A stretch of DNA of 59,760 nt from a virus. The notes under the pieces were generated by a model. It saw only the letters and a program-made list of their open reading frames with translations, was not told where the DNA came from and ran no database searches. The stretch covers positions 1-59,760 of IMG/VR virus record IMGVR_UViG_3300036792_000097; one strand, 5' to 3'. How positions within the stretch are numbered: the stretch's first letter is position 1; each line of letters begins with the position of its first letter. Shown in pieces: positions 46,109-54,605 of this stretch. The translations under genes were made by a program, and so were the position numbers.

Positions 46109-47506
46109 ATGTCGGAAGACCGCGCTAAGCTCAGCTCGGGCGGCAGGAGCGCTCTGCCGGACTCGGCATTCGCTTACATCGAGCCAGGCCACCAGGTAAA
46201 CGGTAAGACCCCTGACAAGTTCCGGCACTTCCCGGTTCACGACGCGGCTCACGCCCGCAACGCCCTGGCCCGCATTGCCCAGGGTGCCCGCTTCGGTGCC
46301 CAGGCGAAGGCGAAGGTAATGGCTGCTGCCAAGAAGTTCGGCGTCCACCACGACGCTGACGACACCGGCCGCTCACTGGAGTCGATGTTCCCTGAGGTCC
46401 GCTACATCGCTGACAAGCCGGAGCTGCGCAGCGCGGGCGAAGGCCACCCGACCCACATCACGGGCTACGCGGCAGTGTTCAACAAGGTCTCCCGGCGTCT
46501 CGGCAACTTCCACGAGAAGGTCATGGACACCGCGTTCACTGAGGCGCTGCGGTCCATCGAGCGCGGGGACACCAATCTTGTCTGCCGGTACAACCACAAG
46601 GACGACATGCTGCTCGGCACCTCACTTGCCGGCACGCTGAAGGTCACCGTGGACGAGAAGGGCCTGCCGTACGACGTTGTTCCGCCGAGCTGCCGCGCCG
46701 ACGTGCTTGAGTACGTTGACCGTGGCGACGTGCGATACTCCAGCTTCGCGTTCCGCGTTCCCGAGCCCGGCACCGACGACTCCTGGGGTGAGTCCGAGTA
46801 CGGGCTGCCGATGCGGTCGCTGCATAACGTCGAGCTGGTAGACGTTGCGCCGGTTCTCGACCCCGCGTACAAGGACACCGTGGCTTCGGCCCGGAACCTG
46901 ACCGGCGCGATCGAGTCGCTGGCGGCCTGGGTGGACGGCGACCCGACTGAAGTCCGGCAGATGCTCGAAGCGGGCCAGGCTAGCCGGTTCTTCCGGCGCA
47001 CCGACCGCCCGAGTGTTCCGGTGGTTACCCCGTCTGCCGCTGTGAACCGCGAGGAGTCCCGTGTCCTGGACGACCCGGCTGTCGCGCTGCGCCGCTGGGT
47101 TATCGCGGAAGAGCCCGCGCCTGAGGGCGACGACATGGTGCCCGAGGACGACCGCTCGGTTCGCACCGAGGACGAGATCCGCGCCGCCAAGGGCAAGGAA
47201 TTCGGCCAGATGTGCCGCAAGTACATCGCTGGCGAGCCCTGCGTCCGCCCGGCCGGCCATGACGGTCACGAAGACGGCTCTGGCTGCAAGGGCCTTTGCT
47301 GGGGCCGCCACAACGGCCTGCCTTGCAATCAGGAGCAGGACCACGAGGGCCCGCACACCCCGATCCGGGTGGACAGCCGCTCGGAAGAGGGCGAGCCTTC
47401 CGAGGAGCGTCAGGAAGAGGCCGAGCCTGTCACCATGACGGGCCCCGAGGCAATGCGGAAGATGTTCGAGCGCAAGAAGGCGCTAACCGCCCTTCCCGAG
47501 GACTGA
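46109..47506 (+). CDS. Prohead protease (S78 family) with extra domains
   Basis: The 465-residue protein matures the capsid. Residues about 110-270 are the HK97-type serine protease: HITGYAAVFNKVSRRLG, catalytic His in YNHKDDMLLG (residue 163), Ser in VRYSSFAF (about 211) and VELVDVAPVLDPAY. It has an added N-terminal domain (SAFAYIEPGHQVNGKTPDKF, RNALARIAQG; DUF6582-like). The Cys/His-rich C-terminal tail holds CRKYIAGEPC, CKGLCWGRHNGLPC and similar motifs. No separate scaffold gene is seen, so the tail or the capsid N-terminus may scaffold. Confidence 0.85.
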   Translation: MSEDRAKLSSGGRSALPDSAFAYIEPGHQVNGKTPDKFRHFPVHDAAHARNALARIAQGARFGAQAKAKVMAAAKKFGVHHDADDTGRSLESMFPEVRYIADKPELRSAGEGHPTHITGYAAVFNKVSRRLGNFHEKVMDTAFTEALRSIERGDTNLVCRYNHKDDMLLGTSLAGTLKVTVDEKGLPYDVVPPSCRADVLEYVDRGDVRYSSFAFRVPEPGTDDSWGESEYGLPMRSLHNVELVDVAPVLDPAYKDTVASARNLTGAIESLAAWVDGDPTEVRQMLEAGQASRFFRRTDRPSVPVVTPSAAVNREESRVLDDPAVALRRWVIAEEPAPEGDDMVPEDDRSVRTEDEIRAAKGKEFGQMCRKYIAGEPCVRPAGHDGHEDGSGCKGLCWGRHNGLPCNQEQDHEGPHTPIRVDSRSEEGEPSEERQEEAEPVTMTGPEAMRKMFERKKALTALPED

Positions 47507-47512
47507 CAAAGA

Positions 47513-47551
47513 TTAAAGGGGACTGTTGCACGAAGTAACAGTCCCCTTTAA
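47513..47551. terminator. Hairpin between protease and capsid genes
   Basis: Perfect 15-bp arms TTAAAGGGGACTGTT and AACAGTCCCCTTTAA flank a nine-base loop, right after the protease stop. It should stop or attenuate read-through and so separate capsid expression from protease expression. An odd palindrome (CGCAACG-T-CGTTGCG, 47575-47589) follows. Confidence 0.75.
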
Positions 47552-47625
47552 CCTGGAAACTGAACTACTGAGGTCGCAACGTCGTTGCGGAGCCAGTGTC
47601 CAATTCTCGTAAGAGAGGAAAGACA

Positions 47626-48984
47626 GTGGCATCCGAAGTTGCAAAGCGCCTGCACGAGCAGGTTCAGCGCACCTGGCACGAGATTGAGCAGCTTACGCTC
47701 AAGGCCAGCGATGAGCACCGGAACTTCAACTCCGACGAGCAGGCGAAGCACGACGCCCTGCACGTGGAGCTGGACACCAACGACAAGCGCCTCCGCGAAG
47801 TTCTCGACACTGAGAAGCGCGCCAAGGAAACCGATGACCTCTTCAACGCGGCTGCGTCGCGGCCCGAGGTTCCCGGTACCCGCAAGGCTGAGGGCTTCGA
47901 GGCTGAGGCCCGTGCGTTCTTCGGCCCGAACCCGCCTCGCGATGAGCGCGGTCGCCCGGCGCTGGAGATCCCGAGCCTGAACTCGCGGCTCATGCACAAG
48001 CTCTCGACCGGGCGTCCCATGAGCCCGACCGAAGTTCGTGTTCTGACGGACGGTTACCTGGGTAGCGGCAACTACACCAACCCGACCAACTCCGGCATCG
48101 TCCCGATCGACTTCTACGACCAGCTCCTGAGCTACCTCATTGAGGTCTCCGGCGTGATGCAGACCGGCCCGACCGTCCTGAACACCACGGGCGGCGAGCC
48201 GATCCAGATCCCGATCGTCAACCAGCACACGGGCCTCTCGTCCGCGACGCAGGTTGCCGTCTCGGCCGGCCAGGGCGCGGTCCTCCCGTCCGCCGACCCG
48301 GTGTTCGCGCAGAAGACCCTGACGGCGAACAAGTTCGGCATCATGATCCAGGTCTCGCGGGAACTGATCGACGACTCCGGCGTCAACCTGCTCGGCTACC
48401 TCGCGATGTCGGCGGGCCGCGCGCTCGGTAACTTCCTGGGCAACGAGCTGGTCAACGGCGGGTCCGGCATCTCGGCGGGCATCCTGACCGCGCCTGTCGC
48501 GATCACCGGCGGTTCCTCCACGGCGGCTACGGCCACCAACCAGGTTCTCGGCGGGCCCAGCTACAACAACCTGGTGGACATGGAGTACTCCGTGATCGCC
48601 CCCTACCGTCAGAGCCGGTCCTGCTACTGGCTGGCGGCGGACAAGACCCTCGGCGTCCTGCGCAAGCTGACTGACACCGTGGGCCGGCCGATCTGGGAGC
48701 CTTCCACGGTGCTCGGTGCGCCTGACCTGCTGCTCGGCAAGCCCCTGGTGGCGGACCCATTCATGCCGGCCATTGGCTCCGGGCACACGGCGATCGTCTT
48801 CGGCGACTTCGCGCAGTACTTCATCCGGATGGTCGGCGGAGTGCGGTTCGAGCGGTCGGACGACTTCGCCTTCAACACGGACCTGGTGTCCTTCCGGGCC
48901 ATCATCCGTGCTGACGGCAACCTGATGAACCCGCCTTCCTACGCGCCGCAGCCCCTCGCGGTGTTCCAGGGCGGTACTACCTGA
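47626..48984 (+). CDS. Major capsid protein (HK97 fold)
   Basis: GTG 47626 has GAGAGGAAA upstream. Of the 452 residues, the first 110 are a charged helical delta-domain-like scaffold region. The shell domain follows, with SGIVPIDFYDQLLSYLIEVS, QTGPTVLNTTGGEPIQIPIV, GIMIQVSRELIDDSGVNLLG and FGDFAQYFIRMVGGVRFERS, a typical HK97-type series. Cleavage by the prohead protease would fall after the helical region. Confidence 0.9.
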   Translation: MASEVAKRLHEQVQRTWHEIEQLTLKASDEHRNFNSDEQAKHDALHVELDTNDKRLREVLDTEKRAKETDDLFNAAASRPEVPGTRKAEGFEAEARAFFGPNPPRDERGRPALEIPSLNSRLMHKLSTGRPMSPTEVRVLTDGYLGSGNYTNPTNSGIVPIDFYDQLLSYLIEVSGVMQTGPTVLNTTGGEPIQIPIVNQHTGLSSATQVAVSAGQGAVLPSADPVFAQKTLTANKFGIMIQVSRELIDDSGVNLLGYLAMSAGRALGNFLGNELVNGGSGISAGILTAPVAITGGSSTAATATNQVLGGPSYNNLVDMEYSVIAPYRQSRSCYWLAADKTLGVLRKLTDTVGRPIWEPSTVLGAPDLLLGKPLVADPFMPAIGSGHTAIVFGDFAQYFIRMVGGVRFERSDDFAFNTDLVSFRAIIRADGNLMNPPSYAPQPLAVFQGGTT

Positions 48985-48999
48985 TCCTTCGGGACCGGA

Positions 49000-49041
49000 C
49001 GAATCGCTCATCAGCTATGCTGGTGGGCGATTCGCCTTTTC
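49000..49041 (+). terminator. Hairpin terminator after the capsid gene
   Basis: CGAATCGC/GCGATTCG arms with an inner CATCAGC/GCTGGTG stem are followed by CCTTTTC. The T-run makes it a fair intrinsic terminator. It overlaps the leader of the next gene. Confidence 0.7.
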
Positions 49042-49056
49042 AGGAGAGGTAACCAG

Positions 49057-49446
49057 ATGAAGCGCGTAAGACTTACTCGTGCCATGAAGACGGATGAAGT
49101 AACGGGGGGCATAGGCGCTATCCTGCATCTGCCTGATCTCACGGCACACGGCGTAGTTATCCTCGGGAACGGCGTGCTCCTGGACGACGGCGGTCGTGAT
49201 GTTCAGCCGCCTGCTCCGGCAGGGTCGGCTCCGGGTACTCTCACCCACGTCGGTGAAGAGACTTCACAGCCGGAGCCCGAAGAAGAAAAGGACGAATCTT
49301 CTGAGCCGCCGAAGCGCCCGTACGGTAACGCGCCTAAGTCGGCCTGGGTGGAGTACGCCGTCGCGGCCGATTCCAAGATGACCAAAGAGCGCGCCGAGGG
49401 CATGACTAAGGTCGATCTCATGTCGCGCTACGGGGAACCGCTGTAG
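49057..49446 (+). CDS. Hypothetical 129-residue protein after capsid
   Basis: GAGAGG precedes ATG. The N-terminal 45 residues form a small beta domain (GIGAILHLPDLTAHGVVILG). An acidic flexible middle and a helical end (SKMTKERAEGMTKVDLMSRY) follow. By position it could be a head decoration or connector protein, but no family is recognised. A late-family palindrome lies inside at 49253. Confidence 0.62.
   Translation: MKRVRLTRAMKTDEVTGGIGAILHLPDLTAHGVVILGNGVLLDDGGRDVQPPAPAGSAPGTLTHVGEETSQPEPEEEKDESSEPPKRPYGNAPKSAWVEYAVAADSKMTKERAEGMTKVDLMSRYGEPL
49253..49267. promoter_or_regulatory. GTGAA-N5-TTCAC palindrome inside gene
   Basis: GTGAAGAGACTTCAC, perfect arms, within the acidic-linker coding region of the gene at 49057. 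Confidence 0.6.
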
Positions 49447-49511
49447 CTTCCCTGTTAACCGCCGCAGTCCTACACTGGAGCTTGAACACTCTTGTGTGAA
49501 AGGACAACACA

Positions 49512-50045
49512 GTGGCAACTGTTAGCGACGGGCAGAACCCAGGGCGCAGCGCTACGCCGCAGCGTCAGTCGCCGGCCCCGGCACGTAGCGGCCACGGTGC
49601 TGGCTCCGACCCCACCAACCAGGACGGCCAGACTCCCAGCGAGATCTTCGGCTTCCACCAGTCGTACTCCACAGGCGCTTCCGGCTCACAGGGAAAGCCC
49701 ACGGGCAACGACGACGTTACGGTCCAGGCAGGCCAGCTTGACGACGGCCTCTCCGGCGTTAGCCGCGAGGAGATCACCTCGACGGGCATGCACGGCTCTA
49801 CGGGTGCCAGCCCGCACGCCGGCGGGGAGTCGGTTCGCTACACTGACCCCTTCGGCTACATGGGCAACGACCACCGTGACTCGCACGCGAGCATGGCGAT
49901 CAGCGGCCCCGGCGACTCCACCGCGTGGGGTAACGACAACGGCTTCACCGGCCCGACTCTCCCCGTGCTTGAGGGCAACCGCCCGACCGACACGGGCGTC
50001 GGCCAGGGGCACGTCTCCGCGAAGCACCCTAACTCCGGAGCCTGA
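49512..50045 (+). CDS. Gly/Ser-rich, probably disordered protein, 177 residues
   Basis: Dominated by Gly, Ser, Thr, Asp and His (GNDDVTVQAGQLDDGLSG, GYMGNDHRDSHASM). The GTG start has a weak GAAAGGACA upstream. By position it may be a virion protein, for instance a glycosylated head surface protein. That is inference. Confidence 0.55.
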   Translation: MATVSDGQNPGRSATPQRQSPAPARSGHGAGSDPTNQDGQTPSEIFGFHQSYSTGASGSQGKPTGNDDVTVQAGQLDDGLSGVSREEITSTGMHGSTGASPHAGGESVRYTDPFGYMGNDHRDSHASMAISGPGDSTAWGNDNGFTGPTLPVLEGNRPTDTGVGQGHVSAKHPNSGA

Positions 50046-50047
50046 CC

Positions 50048-50245
50048 GTGAAGGACGTTCCGGCCGTGAAGATGCCGATGCCGCTGGCTGACCTGTGTCA
50101 TCCGGCGCACTGGCCGATGCGCGGCCGGAACGACCCTCCGCTTGGCCTTATGGGCGAGGCGGTTCCCACGCCGTCCGCAGACGCACCTGAGGAGGTGGCG
50201 GAAGATGTCGTTCCCGGAGAAGCCGACGACGAAGGACCTGAGTGA
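50048..50245 (+). CDS. Hypothetical 65-residue Pro-rich protein
   Basis: Begins KDVPAVKMPMPLADLCHPAH and ends in an acidic stretch. It overlaps the next gene by 41 bases. No family is recognised. Confidence 0.5.
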   Translation: MKDVPAVKMPMPLADLCHPAHWPMRGRNDPPLGLMGEAVPTPSADAPEEVAEDVVPGEADDEGPE

Positions 50246-50507
50246 CACCAAGGAACTCAAGTCTTTTCCGTCGTACTACAGTTCTATGGCGGCGGGTAAC
50301 ACCGTCACCGACAAGGACCCCAATTTCGCTGGCCAGGGCACGCCTTCTGAGGCAACTCAGGATGTCATTGCCAAGAACGTCAGCTACGTCGGTTACGCCC
50401 ATGAGCCGCCAGTACTCCCTGGTCCTGATGCAGAAACCGGCGACGTGAATACAGATGTGAAGGACAGCGGTTACACGCCGTCTGCCCTAACCTGGAAGGA
50501 ATGCTGA
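50205..50507 (+). CDS. Hypothetical 100-residue protein
   Basis: ATG 50205 has GAGGTGGCGG upstream. It reads KELKSFPSYYSSMAAGNTVT, then NVSYVGYAHEPP, probably extended structure. It is one of a set of four polar proteins after the capsid. Confidence 0.58.
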   Translation: MSFPEKPTTKDLSDTKELKSFPSYYSSMAAGNTVTDKDPNFAGQGTPSEATQDVIAKNVSYVGYAHEPPVLPGPDAETGDVNTDVKDSGYTPSALTWKEC

Positions 50508-50761
50508 TGGCACGTACCTGGGGCCCGGTTGAGAAGCCAGAGGGCCATCACGATGACGAAAGCGGTACCGTCGAGCAGCCGAACGAGCACGGCTCTGCGA
50601 GTGGCCGCAATGAGAACTACAATGCCACTGACGGACGGCACAACAAGGCCGACCACCAGGGCTGGCCAAGCGTTGACGGGAATTCCGGGGAGGATGTGGA
50701 CGAGAGCGGACATGCTACTCGGCGCTTCCCGGATGGTCCGGGAAAATGGCGTCAGACCTGA
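50507..50761 (+). CDS. Hypothetical 84-residue polar protein
   Basis: ATG shares a base with the preceding stop. Very rich in Asn, Asp, His and Gly (HHDDESGTVEQPNEHGSASG) and likely disordered. Confidence 0.55.
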   Translation: MARTWGPVEKPEGHHDDESGTVEQPNEHGSASGRNENYNATDGRHNKADHQGWPSVDGNSGEDVDESGHATRRFPDGPGKWRQT

Positions 50762-50773
50762 TCGGAGACCCCA

Positions 50774-51553
50774 GTGGTCCTCATGACCAGCTATAACCGC
50801 CCGCAGCCACGGCCTGCCGGCAAGCTGGGCTGTCTTCCCGGCTACGTACCAAACGGCCTTTACGACCTGACCTGGTACGTAGCTGGAGCCCTGCCCAAGG
50901 CCCCGCTGTCCGTCAAGCCGCCAACACCCCCGGCGAACTCTGACGGCACGCCATGGGGCATGGACGGCAACGACTCCTACGGTGACTGCGGTGTTGCGGG
51001 TAACAACCACGGCGAGATGTGCGTGGACGTGGACACCAAGACCTCGCTGCTCCCGCTGACCTCTGCCCAGATCGTCCAGTACTACCTGACGTACACGGGT
51101 GGCCAGGACAACGGCGTGGTACTCGCGGACTTCCTTGCCTACGTGAAGAAGACCGGGTGGTTCGGCCGCAAGCTGGCCGCCTACGCGCCGGTCTCGATCA
51201 CCGACTACAAGACCCTCCAGTTCGCCATCAACGCCTACGGCTACGCCTACACGGGCATCGCGGTCACCGACCTGATGATGAACGCGTTCCAGGAGGGCCA
51301 GCCGTGGACGGCGGCCGACTTCCAGAACGGCAGCGTCGAGGGCGGTCACTGCATCCCGCTTGTCGGGTACGACAGCGAATACCTCTACTGCGTCACCTGG
51401 GGCGGCGTTCAGCCTATCCAGTACTCGGCGTGGCACCTCATGTCCTCTGAGGCGTGGGCGTGCATCTGGGGCGAAGTCCCCTCCACCGGCCTTGACGGGC
51501 ACGGCGTCAACCTCGCCGCCCTTCAGTCGGACCTGGCCAACCTCCGCAAGTGA
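50774..51553 (+). CDS. Papain-like cysteine peptidase-fold protein, 259 residues
   Basis: GGAG lies six bases before GTG. The pattern SYGDCGVAGNNHG near residue 66, then EGGHCIPLVGYDSEYLYCVT and WGG near 197-220, is that of papain-like enzymes: Cys after a turn, His in GGH, and a final aromatic-Gly strand. It may process virion proteins or the host surface. In some phage relatives the fold serves structurally. Confidence 0.62.
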   Translation: MVLMTSYNRPQPRPAGKLGCLPGYVPNGLYDLTWYVAGALPKAPLSVKPPTPPANSDGTPWGMDGNDSYGDCGVAGNNHGEMCVDVDTKTSLLPLTSAQIVQYYLTYTGGQDNGVVLADFLAYVKKTGWFGRKLAAYAPVSITDYKTLQFAINAYGYAYTGIAVTDLMMNAFQEGQPWTAADFQNGSVEGGHCIPLVGYDSEYLYCVTWGGVQPIQYSAWHLMSSEAWACIWGEVPSTGLDGHGVNLAALQSDLANLRK

Positions 51554-51723
51554 CCTGCGAGGACTGCCGGGTCGCCGTCTACATCGCGTATGAACTCCGG
51601 TTCTTCGGCGACGGCGACCCGGCAGTTCCTGCTATCCAGGCCAAAGTCCGGAAATGGCACCGCAAGTGCCTGAACTGGCGTGGTAAGAACCGCAGGGACT
51701 GTACCTGCACTCACGCTGTGTAG
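51550..51723 (+). CDS. Zinc-knuckle microprotein, 57 residues
   Basis: GTG overlaps the previous stop. CEDCRVAVYIAYEL near the start and CTCTH at the end, with a basic middle. The UAG stop forms the first bases of the TAGACT -10 element of the next gene. Confidence 0.55.
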   Translation: MTCEDCRVAVYIAYELRFFGDGDPAVPAIQAKVRKWHRKCLNWRGKNRRDCTCTHAV

Positions 51724-51726
51724 ACT
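51721..51726 (+). promoter_or_regulatory. -10 element TAGACT overlapping a UAG stop
   Basis: TAGACT, six bases, ATG 51733. It sits inside GTGTA-GACTG-CTCAC (51718-51732), a weak version of the late palindrome, with ATG next to it as at terL. Confidence 0.5.
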
Positions 51727-51732
51727 GCTCAC

Positions 51733-52800
51733 ATGCGAATCTACGCCTCCCATGACGGCGGTTCAGGGTGTGCCTGGTACCGGATGCTGGTACCGCTTCG
51801 CGCGGTGAACAAACTCGCGGACGACGTAACCGTTAAGTTCTTCAAGGGCGGCCCTAAGCTGATGCGCGGCGAGCCTGATCCGCCGTTGCTCATACCAGAT
51901 GCCCCTGAAGCTGACGTGATTGTTGCCCAGCGGGCGAACTCATTCGACGGCATGGGTGTCTGGCGGCGCTTCGCGACTCCTACCTGCCGCACGGTGTACG
52001 AGAACGATGACGATATCTGGCATATCACCCGCGACAACACGCAGGCGTACGACAGCTACGCTGAAGGCGGGGAAGCCCGCGAGGTAGTGCTGCGCCTGTG
52101 CGCGACCGCCAACATGGTGACCTGCTCGACTCCGTACCTGGGTGACATGCACCGCGAGCTGACGCCGCTGACGCCCGTTGTAGTCCTGCCGAACTACATC
52201 CCCGAGTTCGTCCTGGACCTCAAGCACGACGACCGCAAGGGCAGGGGTCGGCTGGGCTGGATGGGCGGTGCGTCGCACGGCAGGGATATTCACATGGCTA
52301 CCTCGGCAGTCAGGCGCTTCATGAAGCGGTTCCCGGACTGGGACCTGTACCTGTCCGGTGTTGACTACCGCAGGGAGTTCAAGTGCCCGCCGGAGCGTTC
52401 CTTCCACATCCCGTGGATTCACGTCTGCGATGACTCCGATATCTTCTACCGGGCGATCGACTTCGATATCGGGATCTGCCCGCTGCTCGATACCCAGTTC
52501 GCGCGCTCGAAGAGCCACATCAAGGCACTGGAGTACATGGCGCGCGGGATGCCGGTGATCGCCAGCGACGTTGAGCCGTACCGGAAGTTCATCAAGCACG
52601 GCGAGAACGGCTTCCTGGTCAAGCACGAGCACGAGTGGCTGAGCGCTCTGTCGGAGCTGGCCAGCGATGATAAGCTGCGGCAGGAGATGGGCGCGAACGC
52701 TCATGCCTGGGCTGCCGAGCACACGATCGAGAAGCACTACACGGAATGGGTGAACGCGTACAAGATGCTGTTCCCCGGAGGGTGGGAGTTCAAGGGATGA
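51733..52800 (+). CDS. Glycosyltransferase family 1/4-like, 355 residues
   Basis: N-terminal Rossmann half (GCAWYRMLVPLRAVNKLADD, DVIVAQRANSFDGMGVW) and C-terminal half with GICPLLDTQFARSKSHIKAL, EYMARGMPVIASDVEPYRKF and HGENGFLVKHEHEWLSAL, the classic GT-B donor-binding region with its Glu. It transfers a sugar from a nucleotide donor. It is first of a sugar block of five genes that mostly overlap by a few bases. Confidence 0.85.
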   Translation: MRIYASHDGGSGCAWYRMLVPLRAVNKLADDVTVKFFKGGPKLMRGEPDPPLLIPDAPEADVIVAQRANSFDGMGVWRRFATPTCRTVYENDDDIWHITRDNTQAYDSYAEGGEAREVVLRLCATANMVTCSTPYLGDMHRELTPLTPVVVLPNYIPEFVLDLKHDDRKGRGRLGWMGGASHGRDIHMATSAVRRFMKRFPDWDLYLSGVDYRREFKCPPERSFHIPWIHVCDDSDIFYRAIDFDIGICPLLDTQFARSKSHIKALEYMARGMPVIASDVEPYRKFIKHGENGFLVKHEHEWLSALSELASDDKLRQEMGANAHAWAAEHTIEKHYTEWVNAYKMLFPGGWEFKG

Positions 52801-52952
52801 GGTACACGATCGACCGGGTGATCAGCCTGGAACAGTTCGATGCCTTCGCCGGCGACCCGGCCTGGCTGCTTATCAGGCAGCTTCGCGAGATGCGCGAGGA
52901 ACTGCCGACTGCCCAGTACCTGATGCTGCGCCTTGAGGCAAACGATGAATGA
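52797..52952 (+). CDS. Hypothetical 51-residue protein
   Basis: Overlaps the GT stop (ATGA) and the next start. Helical (SLEQFDAFAGDPAWLLIRQL). Perhaps an accessory peptide of the sugar block. Confidence 0.55.
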   Translation: MRYTIDRVISLEQFDAFAGDPAWLLIRQLREMREELPTAQYLMLRLEANDE

Positions 52953-53553
52953 GCCGCTGGTCACCGTAGTCACGTCATCGTGGCAGCGGCCCACCACCGT
53001 CCTGCGCCACGCCGGGGCGAGCGTTAACCGGCAGACCTACCCGCGCATCGAGCACCTGGTGGTCATCGACGGGGACGACCCGGCGACCGTGAACTCCCTG
53101 GACGAGGCCGGCTACTCGTTCGGGCTGTCCATGCGCCGGATGATCTCCCTCGGCCGCAACTGGTCCTCGTTCTCCGGCGACGAGGGCTACGGTGCTACCG
53201 CCCGCCTGGTGGGCGCGTGGTGCGCGCAGGGTGACCTGATCGCCTACCTGGATGACGACAACGACTACGACCCGGCCCACATCGCGGAGATGGCAGCGCT
53301 GTTCGAGGACCCCCTGATCGACTTCGCCACCAACGGCCCGGCGTTCCCTCCCGGCACCGGCCGCACGGACACCAGCGGAATAATGCACCGCGCTGAAGTG
53401 CTGAAGAGGGCAGGCGGCTTTCACCCGGACGGGTACGAGAGCGACGGGCACATGATTGACCGCTGGATAGCCGCCGGGCTCATATACGCGAACAAGCACA
53501 ACCCCACGTTCTGCCTCACTACCGGATACCACCACGGAGCACCCCTCGGATGA
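52945..53553 (+). CDS. Glycosyltransferase family 2-like, 202 residues
   Basis: A GT-A fold with VTVVTSSWQRPTTVLRHAGA at the start and LIAYLDDDNDYDPAHIAEMA, where DDD is the metal/nucleotide site. SGIMHRAEVLKRAGGFHPDG matches the acceptor side. It transfers sugars from UDP- or GDP-sugars. Confidence 0.8.
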   Translation: MNEPLVTVVTSSWQRPTTVLRHAGASVNRQTYPRIEHLVVIDGDDPATVNSLDEAGYSFGLSMRRMISLGRNWSSFSGDEGYGATARLVGAWCAQGDLIAYLDDDNDYDPAHIAEMAALFEDPLIDFATNGPAFPPGTGRTDTSGIMHRAEVLKRAGGFHPDGYESDGHMIDRWIAAGLIYANKHNPTFCLTTGYHHGAPLG

Positions 53554-54605
53554 TCGCACCCGCTACTCTCGCCGTGGTAATCGCCACGTGCCGCCCCGAG
53601 TCGTTCAAGCGCTGGTTCGAAGCCTGGAAGGACAAGCTGGACGGCGTTGCCGTCTACGTAGTAGAAGACCAGCCCAAGAAGACCGAAGACCTCCAGATTA
53701 TTGAGAGGATCATCGGCTGGCACCACTACTCCTGGGAAGAGATAGACGCTGACCTCGGCAAGAAGTCCTGGGTCATCCCGCGCCGCACGAGCGCCATCAA
53801 GAGCTACGGGTTCCTGAAGGCTTGGCAGGACGGCCACGACTACATCTGGACCCTGGACGACGACTGCTTCCCTGAGCCGCATGTCAGCTACGTAGATGAC
53901 ATCAAGTGGGAACTGCGCAACACGCACCCGGACGACTCCTGGCACAACACCATCTACTGGACCGGCCTGTATCCAAGGGGATACCCCTACGGCATCCGGC
54001 AGCAGCAGCAGCCGGTGATGATCCACCACGGCCTGTGGTCAGGCGTCCCCGACCTGGACGGCATCACGGCGCTGGAGCACTCCAAGCTGCGCATGGACCC
54101 CGTGCACGGGGTGAGGCGCGTGCCGACCGGCCAGTTTTTCCCGATGTGCGGCATGAACCTGGCGTTCCAGCGTGAGATGGCCCCGGCGATGCACTTCGGC
54201 CTCCAGGGCAGGATGCGCGACGATGCCTACGATCACGTGCTGGGCCCCGGCCAGACCAACCCGCTGCCGTTCGACAGGTTCGATGACATCTGGGCGGGCC
54301 TGTTCGCCAAGAAGATCTGCGATCACCGGGGCTACGCCGTCACCTCGGGCGGCCCGAGCATCATCCACACCAAGGAATCCGACCCGACGATGCGCGTCAT
54401 CAAGGAAGGGCCGGGCATCGCTGTCCACGAGAAGCTGTGGGAGCACATCAGGGACACTAAGCTGACCGTTACGACAGTGGCTGACTGCTACCGGCAGCTT
54501 GCCAGGAGCGTGCGTGAGTTCTCAGTGCTTGACCCTGACCGCTCGGAGTACTGGAAGCTTCTGGCGCGGGCCATGTTTATCTGGACGGAGTTCTTCGATG
54601 AATAA
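53550..54605 (+). CDS. RGP-like protein (UDP-arabinopyranose mutase family), 351 residues
   Basis: IWTLDDDCFPEP near residue 93 and FPMCGMNLAFQREMAPAMHF near 200, followed by RFDDIWAGLFAKKICDHRGY, closely follow reversibly glycosylated polypeptides, known best from plants. Those enzymes interconvert UDP-arabinopyranose and UDP-arabinofuranose and self-glycosylate on an Arg. A related glycosyltransferase function is possible. Its place between two glycosyltransferases and an epimerase/dehydratase suggests supply of an unusual sugar donor. Confidence 0.75.
   Translation: MIAPATLAVVIATCRPESFKRWFEAWKDKLDGVAVYVVEDQPKKTEDLQIIERIIGWHHYSWEEIDADLGKKSWVIPRRTSAIKSYGFLKAWQDGHDYIWTLDDDCFPEPHVSYVDDIKWELRNTHPDDSWHNTIYWTGLYPRGYPYGIRQQQQPVMIHHGLWSGVPDLDGITALEHSKLRMDPVHGVRRVPTGQFFPMCGMNLAFQREMAPAMHFGLQGRMRDDAYDHVLGPGQTNPLPFDRFDDIWAGLFAKKICDHRGYAVTSGGPSIIHTKESDPTMRVIKEGPGIAVHEKLWEHIRDTKLTVTTVADCYRQLARSVREFSVLDPDRSEYWKLLARAMFIWTEFFDE

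Noticed and set aside
47548-49011. 487-residue open frame on the minus strand opposite the capsid gene
   Set aside because: Its composition (Arg/Val/Gly/Leu-rich) is that of an antisense frame created by GC-rich codon bias. The plus strand clearly encodes the HK97 capsid.
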